A model generated the notes under the pieces. The model made no database searches and was not told the origin of the DNA. It saw nothing but the letters and a program-made list of their open reading frames with translations. This document shows positions 1-9,713 of a stretch of DNA of 64,000 nucleotides, in pieces. The position numbers and the translations under genes are program-made. Within the stretch, counting starts at the first letter, position 1. Each line of letters opens with the position of its first letter. Source of the stretch: Theobroma cacao (taxonomy: Eukaryota > Streptophyta > Magnoliopsida > Malvales > Malvaceae); contig NC_030856.1 in assembly GCF_000208745.1 (NCBI RefSeq), positions 2,626,105 to 2,690,104 of the forward strand. The letters are read 5' to 3'.

Positions 1-350
1 CTTAAGCTTCTTTTTATTGTTTCTTTTGTTTTTTTTTTTTACATTTTTTGGTACAATTATTTGTTTTTTATTTCTTAAAAAGTTAAGTGAGAAGTAAATG
101 ACAAAAAAGTGGAATCCTAATTAATTAAAAAAGAGTAAAAAAATAAATAAATGGTAAAATTATATTAAAACTAAAAAGATCCATTTCATTATTTAGAATA
201 TTATATATATAATGTATGCAAAACTTATTTTGATTTCTTCATTCAAACGTGCTAATCAGGCCAAGTCCACTAAGTCTTTCATTATCGTGTTGATCTGCTT
301 ACATTTTCTCGTTATCTGCTACAGATTCATTTTAACCAAGTTGTAGATCC
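1..350 (+). promoter_or_regulatory. CNL-1 proximal upstream region
   Basis: AT-rich DNA directly upstream of CNL-1. It is clearly homologous to 50317-50777 upstream of CNL-2, and weaker copies lie at 45270-45480 and 46480-46540. The last 100 bases, including the stretch gttgtagatcc just before the ATG, are nearly the same in both genes and in the orphan start at 48440. That supports the start codon and suggests a shared 5' UTR end. The leader exons seen upstream of CNL-2 would lie outside the window for this gene. No TATA box could be assigned with confidence. Confidence 0.55.
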
Positions 351-3300
351 ATGGCGGTATCATTTTTATACGAGATGGTCGGTAACATGTTGTCCAATTT
401 CGTGTCCGATTTTGTGTCCAATACTGTGTCAGGTGCTGGGCAACGACTTTGCTTGATTTTCAAGCGGGACGAGGATCTGGAGAAGATTCGAGATACTCTC
501 ACCACTGTAAAAGAGTTCAGTCTTGATGCTGAGGAGAAGCAAGAGAGCGACCCTGCCTTGAAAAAGTCGATAATTGAGGTGCAAGATGTTGTTTACGATG
601 CAGACGACTTATTGGACGAAATTGACTATGAAATCCTGGGCGAGAAGGTGCGTGCTCGGGAACAGGAACCTGGGGTGCATGCTCGGAAAAAGGTACGCAA
701 ATTAATTTCATCTTTTGAGATGGGCCCTAAAATTAAGGAAATTAGAGGGAGGCTGGACAAGGCTGCGGCAGTCATTTCTACGTTTAACTTGAGGAAGAGA
801 GTTGCAGAACAGGATAAGAAAGCTAAGTGTATTTACAGGGAGACTGCTTCAAAGGTGAGGTCGGAAATAATAGGGCGAGAAAAAGATAAAGGTGAAATTA
901 TAAAATTATTGTTGCAGGAGCAAAATGATCATGGTGACAGCATCTCTATTGTTGCCATTGTTGGGTTTGGAGGTTTGGGAAAGACCTCGCTCGCCCAATT
1001 GGTGTATAATGATGCAGAAGTAGAAAGTTACTTTCAGAGACGAATATGGGTGTGTGTTTCTGAAGAATTTAATGTTGGTATAATTTTTAAAAAAATCTTG
1101 GAGTCTCTTGAAGGTGATAAAGTGAATGACTTGTGTCTAGATATTTACGTAGACAAGCTTCAAGAAAAATTAAAAGGGAAGAAATATTTACTTGTGTTAG
1201 ACGATGTGTGGAATGAAAATAATTTAGAGTGGGATAAATTTTCACAATATCTAGTGTTTGGTGCTTCCGGAAGCAAAATTCTTGTGACTACTCGTAATAA
1301 GACAGTTTCATCTACTATGGGGGTGCACGATCCTTACCTTTTAAAAGGTCTCAATGAGGATCAATCTTGGGTTTTGTTTAAGCAGGTGGCATTTCAAGGA
1401 CAAGGCCAAATCGATACAGACCTTAGAGTAATTGGAGGAGATGTTGCACGAAAATGCAAAGGAGTTCCTCTTGTTCTCAAATGTTTGGGAGGTTTGATGA
1501 GACAAAAGCCTGATAAAAATTATTGGTCGTCTGTTCAAAAAAATGAAATTTGGAAGGTGCTAGAAAAAGATGATAGTATTTTCCCGGTGTTACAATTGAG
1601 TTACATTCACTTGCCAAGACATTTAAAACAATGTTTTGCTTTTTGTTCACTTTTCCCAAAAGACTTCAAGATATTTAAAGACAAGTTGATCCGATCATGG
1701 CAAGCACAAGGTTACATTCAATTAATGGAAAATGAGAATGTACAAGACATTGGTGAAGAATACTTTAATAATTTGCTGTCAAGATCATTTTTTCAAGAGG
1801 AGGAGAAAGATGCAGTTGGGAATATCATTTGTTGTAAAATGCATGACCTTATCCATGATCTTGCATTATCAGTTACAGGTCATCATTTTCATTGGATGAA
1901 AGATGAAAAAGAAAATATTTCAAAAAGAGTTCGACATGTGTCATCAGAAAAAAATTCCAAAGAAGTTGTTTTGACTTTGTTGGAAACAAAAGAGATAAGA
2001 ACTATATTTTTTCGGACACATATTTTCGAGGATTTATTTCTTCAAAATGTAACTTTTTCATGCTTTAATTGTTTACGAATGTTGAATTTGAGTCGGATGG
2101 ACATTGACATTTTGCCAGATTCAATTGGTGAATTGAAGCATTTGAGATATCTTGATCTTTCTTCTAATAACAAGATGAAAGTGCTCCCAGATACAATAAC
2201 CAAATTGCACCATTTGCAAACTCTATTACTCGAACATTGCACCAGTCTTGAAGAATTACCAAGAGATATACAACACTTGATTAGTTTGGAATATCTCAAT
2301 ATTGATAATTGCCAAGCCCTAAAGTACTTGTCAAAAGGGTTAAGGGAATTGACTTCATTACAAAGATTGGGCAGATTTATTGTGAACAGTGTTGAAGAAA
2401 GTTTCTCAGCTGCAGCCACGTTGAATGAGTTGAGGGACTTAAATGACCTTAGAAACAGCTTAACAATTGAACACTTAGAAAAGGTGAAGAATGTGGAGTT
2501 CGAATCTAAGGAGGCGAATTTAAAGAAAAAGAAACGACTTCAATCTTTGAAATTATATTGGAGATCTCCCTTGCATTGGAGTCCTTCCTCTCTAGCAAGT
2601 GTGGAAAAGGATGAGTCGTTGTTAAATAATCTTGAGCCACACCCGAATTTGAAAGAGCTGATGGTATCCTCTTATGGAGGAGCAAGGTTTTCGAGTTGGC
2701 TATCTTCGTTGACTAATTTAGTCGATCTTCAAATAGCACATTTAAGGAATTGCCAACGTCTACCACCCCTGGATCATTTTTCATCTCTCAAATCTCTCAC
2801 TCTTTACTTTTCCAATGCTTTAAAACGCCTGCCACCCTTGGATCATCTTTCATCTCTCAAGTGTCTTGTACTTGTGGAGTTAAATGCTTTAGAATACGTG
2901 GCAGAGTCTTTCCCCTTGCATCGCTCCAGGTCAGGAAAACCATTCTTCCCGTCGCTTAAGACACTTTGCATCCGACGGTGTTCTAATCTCAAAGGATGGT
3001 GGAGGACAAAGAATGAGAACCAAGGATCGATCGCTGAGCTGCTTTGCTTTCCTTGCCTTTCCATGTTAGAAATCATGGGCTGCCCAGACTTAACCTCAAT
3101 GCCGCTGTTTCCATCTCTCGACCAAAATTTGACTTTGGCAGATGCTAGTATAAGGCCTTTGCAACAAACATTGAAGATGACGATGACCGAGGCTAACATG
3201 ACATTAGAAGAAGCATCATCATCATCAATGAGCACATGTCATTCATATTCTTCGGCTACGTTTCCTCTCTCCAATTTGAAGCGTCTGAGACTTGAAGGCA

Positions 3301-4649
3301 TTAAGGATTTAGAAGTTCTGCTAGAAGAGTTCCTGCTGCCGTATTGCCCCAAATTGGAATCACTACTGCCGCAAAAGATGAGTTGCCTCACCTCTTTACA
3401 ACAATTGTGGGTTCAAAATTGCCCTAATCTGAAGGATTTGCCCGACTGGATACTCAATCTCACTTCCCTTAGAAGTCTTCAAATCAATGAGTGCCTTGAA
3501 TTACAGTCCATTCCAGAAGGGACGCCTCAGCTTACATCTTTAGAAGAATTATCTGTTCAGAATTGTCATAATTTGAGGGCTTTGCCAGAGTGGATACTCA
3601 ATCTCACTTCCCTTAAAACACTTCGAATTTGGGAGTGCCTTGAATTACAGTACATGCCAAAAGGGACACATCAGCTTACCTCTTTAAAAGAATTGTTCGT
3701 AGGGAAATGCCCTAATCTGAGGGCTTTGCCAGATTGGATACTCAATCTCACTTCCCTTAAAACACTTCGAATTTGGGAGTGCCTTGAATTACAGTACATG
3801 CCAAAAGGGACACATCAGCTTACTTCTTTAAAAGAATTGTTAGTAGGGAAATGCCCTAATCTGAGGGCTTTGCCTGACTGGATACTCAATCTCACTTCCC
3901 TTACAAAACTTCATATTCAGGAGTGCCTTGAATTACAGTACATGCCAGAAGGGACGCATCAGCTTACCTCTTTGAAAGAATTGTCCATTGAAAATTGCCC
4001 TCATCTTAGGGCTTTGCCTGACTGGATACTCAATCTCACTTCTCTTGAAACACTTCAAATTTGGAATTGCCTTGAATTACAGTACATGCCAGTAGGGATT
4101 TCTCGGCTTACATTCTTAGAAGAATTATATGCTGACCGCCATAATTTGAGGGCTTTGCAAGACTGGATACTCAATCTCACTTCCCTCAAAGATCTTTATA
4201 TTTGCGAGTGCCTTGCATCACCGTACTTGCAAGAAAGGATGCATAACCTCACCTCTTTACAACGAATGATAGTTGAATCTTGCCCTAATCTAAGTTCTTC
4301 TAGACATTCTCTCAAAACACTTCTAATTCGGGGGTGCCCTGATATATACTCCTGGAGAATGAGGCATTCTTTGTCCTCTTTAGAAGAATTGAATGTTCAA
4401 AATTGCCCTAATCTGGGGAAATTGTTGTATCGCATATCATTTTTAATCACTTGCCTCAAAACACTTACGATTTGTAAGTGCCCTGAATTACAAAACTTGC
4501 AAATGGTGGATCGCCTTACCTCTTTACAAGTATTGTCAATCAGTGAATGTCCAAAATTGTCGGAAAGATGTGAAAAGGAAACCGGAATCTTGTGGCCTCA
4601 CATTGCTCACATCCCATCTATTATAATTGATGGGCAACAGATTCAGTGA
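351..4649 (+). CDS. CNL-1: CC-NB-ARC-LRR disease-resistance protein, RGA type
   Basis: Uninterrupted single-exon gene for 1432 aa. In order it has an Rx-type coiled-coil N-domain (about 1-150, with an EDVID-like acidic stretch DADDLLDEIDYE at 83-94), an NB-ARC domain, and a long LRR domain from about residue 520. NB-ARC motifs are all present: P-loop GFGGLGKTS 205-213, kinase-2 LLVLDDVW 280-287, RNBS-B GSKILVTTR 307-315, GLPL-type GVPLVLK 371-377, RNBS-D CFAFCSLFPKD 428-438 and MHD 497-499. The kinase-2 tryptophan and lack of a TIR domain mark a CNL. Family knowledge: these are intracellular immune receptors that switch between ADP and ATP states on sensing pathogen effectors. The LRR ends in near-identical 48-residue double repeats. 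Start chosen because the context matches CNL-2. It lacks a short LRR segment that CNL-2 has (around FLLPYCPKLES). The effector recognised is unknown. Confidence 0.95.
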   Translation: MAVSFLYEMVGNMLSNFVSDFVSNTVSGAGQRLCLIFKRDEDLEKIRDTLTTVKEFSLDAEEKQESDPALKKSIIEVQDVVYDADDLLDEIDYEILGEKVRAREQEPGVHARKKVRKLISSFEMGPKIKEIRGRLDKAAAVISTFNLRKRVAEQDKKAKCIYRETASKVRSEIIGREKDKGEIIKLLLQEQNDHGDSISIVAIVGFGGLGKTSLAQLVYNDAEVESYFQRRIWVCVSEEFNVGIIFKKILESLEGDKVNDLCLDIYVDKLQEKLKGKKYLLVLDDVWNENNLEWDKFSQYLVFGASGSKILVTTRNKTVSSTMGVHDPYLLKGLNEDQSWVLFKQVAFQGQGQIDTDLRVIGGDVARKCKGVPLVLKCLGGLMRQKPDKNYWSSVQKNEIWKVLEKDDSIFPVLQLSYIHLPRHLKQCFAFCSLFPKDFKIFKDKLIRSWQAQGYIQLMENENVQDIGEEYFNNLLSRSFFQEEEKDAVGNIICCKMHDLIHDLALSVTGHHFHWMKDEKENISKRVRHVSSEKNSKEVVLTLLETKEIRTIFFRTHIFEDLFLQNVTFSCFNCLRMLNLSRMDIDILPDSIGELKHLRYLDLSSNNKMKVLPDTITKLHHLQTLLLEHCTSLEELPRDIQHLISLEYLNIDNCQALKYLSKGLRELTSLQRLGRFIVNSVEESFSAAATLNELRDLNDLRNSLTIEHLEKVKNVEFESKEANLKKKKRLQSLKLYWRSPLHWSPSSLASVEKDESLLNNLEPHPNLKELMVSSYGGARFSSWLSSLTNLVDLQIAHLRNCQRLPPLDHFSSLKSLTLYFSNALKRLPPLDHLSSLKCLVLVELNALEYVAESFPLHRSRSGKPFFPSLKTLCIRRCSNLKGWWRTKNENQGSIAELLCFPCLSMLEIMGCPDLTSMPLFPSLDQNLTLADASIRPLQQTLKMTMTEANMTLEEASSSSMSTCHSYSSATFPLSNLKRLRLEGIKDLEVLLEEFLLPYCPKLESLLPQKMSCLTSLQQLWVQNCPNLKDLPDWILNLTSLRSLQINECLELQSIPEGTPQLTSLEELSVQNCHNLRALPEWILNLTSLKTLRIWECLELQYMPKGTHQLTSLKELFVGKCPNLRALPDWILNLTSLKTLRIWECLELQYMPKGTHQLTSLKELLVGKCPNLRALPDWILNLTSLTKLHIQECLELQYMPEGTHQLTSLKELSIENCPHLRALPDWILNLTSLETLQIWNCLELQYMPVGISRLTFLEELYADRHNLRALQDWILNLTSLKDLYICECLASPYLQERMHNLTSLQRMIVESCPNLSSSRHSLKTLLIRGCPDIYSWRMRHSLSSLEELNVQNCPNLGKLLYRISFLITCLKTLTICKCPELQNLQMVDRLTSLQVLSISECPKLSERCEKETGILWPHIAHIPSIIIDGQQIQ
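3429..4145 (+). repeat. 144-bp tandem LRR units in CNL-1
   Basis: The codons for L(R/K)(A/D)LP(D/E)WILNL recur at 3429, 3573, 3717, 3861, 4005 and 4146, so the spacing is exactly 144 bp four times and then 141 bp. Each unit encodes two LRRs (48 aa). The units starting near 3573, 3717 and 3861 are almost identical at the DNA level, including third positions, which points to recent duplication or gene conversion. The pseudogene at 9714-11238 and CNL-2 use the same unit. Confidence 0.93.
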
Positions 4650-6449
4650 TGATCATACAATATATAGGTAACAATATTTTTCTGCACCTCTATTTATATT
4701 TTCTCCCTGTACCTGATAATTCTTTTTTTTTCTTCCTGGATTTGGATGATTCGTAATTTGTTGTATGCATGTAATCCAAGTTGACTATGCGTGTAATTTG
4801 TTTACTCTGCTACTTCTTTCTAAGTGGACTAACAATATTGATTTTTTCTTATATAGACAAATTTAAAAAAATTACAGCAGTATGAATCTACTGAAGTTAT
4901 CAAATTATTCTGATTTTTCACTTTGTTATATCTAAATGTCTATTTTCACCTTTTTCAATGATGTTAATCTGTGTTCAGAGGATATTGTTTAGGTTGACCA
5001 AAAGTTTGGGTTTTCTGTAAGAGGTTGTCAACAGCTTTTTGTGCAGTGTTGATGTAATTGTTCAGTTATCTTATCACTAAAGTTAGAATGCCAAAAGGAG
5101 TCTTTAACATAAGCATAAAAGGGAGTTGTGGACAGATTATTGTCAGTTGTTTCACTTCCCCTGTTTTTATTCATTGATCAATGCAAAATTATCTTTTATA
5201 CAATGAGGCAGCCTTGGATGTTTGTGTCATATCTTTTTAGAAGCAAAACCAAAATTTAATGTGAAACACTGGTGAAATAAGCTGAGATTTTATAGGCACT
5301 TGCTTTTGTAAGGAATATGTTAACATTATTTCTTTATTTTTTACTACGTGTTTATAATGGGATGATGACATTTTTTCCATTGTTTGAAGCAGGAAGATTT
5401 CATCTTGCCAATTTCCTTCCAAAGCAGACTGTTGTTGAATTGAAACCAAGAGAAATTTCTATTGGTAAACTTTACCACTTATTTGGTTTGTTTTACCAAT
5501 TTCATTTACTTTCTATAAGGAATCCATTAACACCCAACTTCTTACTTCTTTCTGCGTGTCTTTATTGGGATTATGGACTTTTTCTGATAGATTGAGAGAG
5601 TACGAATTGATTTCAACTTGCCAATGCCATTGTGAAGAAGAGTACTACAATCCATGGATTGGAAGCTTTACTCTCAACAGCGCCATCACTATCTATGTTA
5701 CAGTTTGATGGCAATTCTATGTGAGAGTTAAATTTTACTTTTGAGTGTTTGAATTCAATAAAGGCTAGCTCGTGAAAATAATTTAACAACTTGACCTCTG
5801 GTGGCTTTGTAGATGACAGAAATTGCACAGCATGCAACTCTTTCACCTTTTCTTCCCAAGAAGTAAGTGATCTTGAATTTAAGGTAAATTAGCTTATCAC
5901 TTAATGCTCTATAGAATTTACTGTGCATAGAATGTTGAATATTTTTTCATTGCTATAACGTTATAAAATTTTCATTTTCTATAGAAAAATAAGAGGTATC
6001 ATGACTAGCTCACCAACTCCCTTTCGAGGCATTCTTGAAATGCAGGTATATTCCCAAAGCATATCTATTGCAGAAGTGATGACTCCATATTATAGTTTCT
6101 TTAGTTTTTGTTCTTGATCTTTTGCATATCTTTAGTTTTTTAGACTAGTTATTTGTGAATGAAGGCAAACAACACTTGCTAAGTAGCGGCTCGAGTGATT
6201 GGGAGAATAGTATGGAGTTGAGCTGTTTGGAAAACCCCTTTGCTTCTTTCAAAATCAATGTCAATAGTTCCATATTGGCCGTTCTTTGAGGTCTTTGAAC
6301 AGTGGCTTCAATTCTAGTCTGTAGGCCTTTACTTAATTAACCCAAACTGTTAAGGGGACCTAAATACAAATGTTCTTTCCAATGTATATGGAGAAGACTT
6401 TTGGGATACTGTTCTGGGATTTACTATTTGCTACATTTGGGTGCTGCAA
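4650..6449 (+). repeat. CNL 3'-flank module, copy A, with splice-bounded noncoding segments
   Basis: The sequence after the CNL-1 stop recurs after the other CNL 3' ends. It contains short segments bounded by AG upstream and GT downstream and conserved between copies: 5393-5464, 5813-5883 and 5985-6045. A probable first segment ends at the atatag/gtaac junction just after the stop. Their reading frames are closed (5813-5883 has an in-frame stop), so I read them as 3'-UTR exons of CNL transcripts, not coding exons. That is inference; RNA evidence is needed. No other gene is seen here. Confidence 0.6.
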
Positions 6450-6578
6450 AGTGTCAAAGAATTGTCAATCAAAGAATGTCCCCAATTGTTGAAAAAATGT
6501 AAAAAAGAGACTGAAATCTAGTGGCCTCACATTGCTCTCATCCTGTCTATTTATATTGATGGCCAACAGATTCAATGA
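6450..6578 (+). pseudogene. Relic of a CNL LRR C-terminus (1)
   Basis: About 130 bp matching the last 40 codons of CNL-1 (the SISECPKLSERCEK to IIIDGQQIQ region). It has an in-frame TAG where CNL-1 has the TGG of the LWPH motif, plus other changes. It keeps the final gggcaacagattcaatga-like end and the following splice-like gtaacc. It marks where one 3'-flank copy meets the next. Confidence 0.75.
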
Positions 6579-8055
6579 TGATCATACAGTACAGGTAACC
6601 ATATTTTTCTTCTCCTCTGTTTATATTTTCTCTCTTTATCTTTTATTTCCTTCTTTTTTTCTTCCTGGATTTGAATGATTTGTACTTTGTTCTATACATG
6701 TAATCCAAGTTGGTATACCGATTGCCTATACTTTGTACAGATAGCATACTTATTGTGAAAGCATTAAATTTCATACTCTTGTACGGATAAATTTAAAAAA
6801 ACAGTATTATAAACGTACTTAAGTTACTTAATTATTCTGATTTTTAGTTGTTATATCAATTCCCAACTTCTTCTGTTTAACATAAACATAAAATGGAGTT
6901 ATGGACAGATTATTGTCAGTTGTTTCACTTTCCCTGTTTTGTGCATTGATCAATGCAAAATCATCTCTTATACAATGAGGCAACGTTGGATGTTTGTGTC
7001 GTATCTTTTCAGAAGCAAAACCAAAATTAAATAGAAAAGGATCGCAGGACAGATAGCTTCTATCATAGAGATTCTAAATAATTGAATAACTGATGAAATA
7101 AGCTGAGATGTGAGAGTGAGTATTCCTGAAAATTTCAACTAAAAGTTTGTTAGAATATCCAGTCAAGACTCCGGAGCTGAAAGCTAGTAATAATAGAAAC
7201 AAATGTGAAAGTCTGCTTGTACATTTCCTGCCATATTTGTTGTGATGAGGAGATATTGCTATAGGTAATATTTTCGCCTCTTCTTCTTGATGTTGGCACT
7301 TGCTTTTGTAAAGAATATATTAACATCAGTTCTTTCTTTTTGTATGTGTTAATAATGGGATGATGACATGTTTTCATTGTTTGAAGTAGGACGATTTTAT
7401 CTTGCTAATTTCCTTCCAGAGCAAACAGTTGTTGAAATTTCTATTGGTAAACTTTACCACTTATTCGGTTTGTCTTACCAATTTTATATGCTTTCTATAA
7501 GGAATCTATTAACACCTAACTTCATACTTCTTTTTGCATGTCTTTATTAGGATTATAGACTTTTTCTGATAGTTTGAGAGAGAACATGCGGATTTCAACA
7601 TGCCGATGCCATTGTGAAGTAGAGTACTAGAATCGGTAGATCGAAGGCTTTACTCTCAACAGTGTTATCACTATCTATGTTACAGTTTGATGGCAAGTCT
7701 ATGTGAGAGTTAAATTTTGCTTTGGGTGTTCAAATTCAATAAAGACTAACTGATGAAAATAATTGAATAGCTTGACGTCTGGTTTCCTTTTAGGTAAAAA
7801 AGACTGCACAACATGCAACTCTTTCACCTTCTTTTCTCAAGAAGTGAGCCTTGGTCTAATGATCTTGAATTCAAGGTTAATTGGCTTTTCATTTATTGCT
7901 ATGTTATATATGAGGAATGTGCTTTGTATAGAATCCTCAATATTTTTGCATTGCTCTAACATTTAAGATTTTTGTTTTCTATAGAAAAGAAAGAGATGCC
8001 AATGACTTGCCTGCCAACTCCCTTCCGGCCATTTTTGAAATACAGGTATTCTCAA
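6579..8055 (+). repeat. CNL 3'-flank module, copy B
   Basis: Diverged copy of the sequence after CNL-1, starting with the gtaacc splice-like site and repeating the same AG/GT-bounded segments (for example around 7388-7447, 7795-7875 and 7985-8045). It ends after the segment finishing in tacag/gtatt and is joined abruptly to copy C near 8075, so its last portion is missing. The small ORF at 7763-7966 crosses the apparent splice sites and is not treated as a gene. Confidence 0.6.
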
Positions 8056-9254
8056 AGCATTTTTTATGAGGAATGACTTGCTTTTGTAAAGAATATATTA
8101 ACATCGGTTCTTTCTTGTTTGTACGTTAATGGGATGATGACATTTTTCATTATTTGAAGCAGGATGATTATATCATGCTAATTTCCTTCCAGAGCAGACT
8201 GTTGTTAAATTGAAACCAAGAGAAATTTCTATTGGTAAAATTTACCACTTATTTGGTTTGTTTTATCAATTTTATTTACTTTCTATAAGGTATCCATTAA
8301 CACCCAACTTCTTACTTCTTTCTGCATGTCTTTATTGGGATTATGGACTTTTTCTGATAGATTGAGAGAGTAAATATTGATTTCAACTTACAAATGCCAT
8401 TGTGAAGAAGAGTGCTACAATCCATGGATTGGAAGCTTTACTCTCAACAGCGTCATCACTATCTATGTTACAGTTTGATGGAAATTCTATGTGAGAGTTA
8501 AATCTACATTGAGTATTTGAATTCAATAAAGGATAACTCATGAAAATAATTTAACAGCTTAACCTCTGGTGTCCTTTTAGATTACAACGATTGCACAGCA
8601 TGCAACTCTTTCACCTTTTCTTCCCAAGAAGTGAGCCTTGGTCTAACGAGCTTGAATTTAAGGTAAATTAACTTATCACTTATTGCTCTATATAATTTAC
8701 TGTGCATAGAATGTTGAATATTTTTTCGCTGCTATAACGTTATAAGATTTTCATTTTCCATAGAAAAATAAGAGGTGTCATGACTTGGTCACCAACTCCC
8801 TTTTAAGGCATTCTTGAAATGCAGGTATATTCTTGAAGCATATCTATTGCAAAAGTGATGACTATATATTATAGTTTCTTTAGTTTTTGTTCTTGATTTT
8901 TTGCATATCTTGTTCCTTAATGCTTGCTTATAACAATGGATTTTTGGACTAGTTATCTGTGAATGATGGCAAACAACACTTGCTAAGTAGTGGCTTGAGT
9001 GATTGGGAGAATAGTCTGGAGCCGATCTGGTTGGAAACCCCCTTTGCTTCTTTCAAAATCAATGTCAATAGTTCCATATTGGCCATTCTTGGAGGTCTTT
9101 AAACAGTGGCTTCAATTCTAGTCTGTGGGCCTCTACTCAATTAACCCAAACTATTAAGGGGACCTAAATAGAAATGTTCTTTCCAATGTATATAGAGAAG
9201 ACTTTTGCGATACTGTTCTGGGATTTACTATTTGCTACATTTGGGTGCTGTTAA
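8056..9254 (+). repeat. CNL 3'-flank module, copy C (5'-truncated)
   Basis: Starts inside the module (around the cttgcttttgtaaagaatat stretch) and runs through the same splice-bounded segments to the LRR-tail relic at 9255. Closest by eye to copies A and G. No coding capacity is seen. Confidence 0.6.
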
Positions 9255-9382
9255 GTGTCAAAGAATTCTCAATCAAAGAACGTTCCCAATTGCAGGAAAG
9301 ATGTAAAAAGAAGACCAGAATCCAGTGGCCTCATATTGCTCTCATCCTGACTATTTATATTGATGGCCAACAGATTCAATGA
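9255..9382 (+). pseudogene. Relic of a CNL LRR C-terminus (2)
   Basis: Second short remnant of the last LRR codons and the terminal IDGQQIQ-stop, with substitutions in the conserved residues. It is followed by the same gtaacc junction, as at 6578 and 57014. Confidence 0.7.
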
Positions 9383-9713
9383 TGATCACACAATGCAGGT
9401 AACCATATTTTTCTTTACCTCTGTTTATATTTTCTCCCTTTATTTGATAATTCCTTTTTTTTTTCTTCTTGGATTTGAATGATTCGTTCTTTGTTCAATA
9501 CATGGAATCCAAGTTGGTATACTGATTCGCCTACACTGTGTACAGATAGCATACTTATTGTGAAAGCATTAATTTCCTTCCAGAGCAGACAGTTGTTGAA
9601 TTGAAACCAAGAGAAATTTTTAAATATATTTATCTGAAATATGTTTAATGTTTGTTTAACATTAAATTGAAATTTAATGTTGAATTGAAATTTCTAAATA
9701 AATTTAACAGCAT
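9383..9713 (+). repeat. Collapsed CNL 3'-flank fragment and AT-rich spacer
   Basis: Begins as a normal 3' flank but jumps from the gaaagcatta region directly into the ttccttccagagcagacag segment (an internal deletion relative to copy A). After 9615 it turns into a short run of repeated attaaattgaaattt-like words before LRR homology starts. Confidence 0.55.

Noticed and set aside
2042..2419. 125-codon minus-strand ORF inside CNL-1
   Set aside because: Antisense shadow of the LRR region, with no family resemblance; similar shadows occur in CNL-2 at the same place.
3429..4145. Regularly spaced repeats resembling a CRISPR or minisatellite array
   Set aside because: The 144-bp unit is an in-frame pair of LRRs within an intact plant gene.
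7763..7966. 67-codon ORF repeated at 12595-12795
   Set aside because: Repeats only because the 3'-flank module repeats; the frame crosses conserved splice sites and is lost in copies A, C and G.
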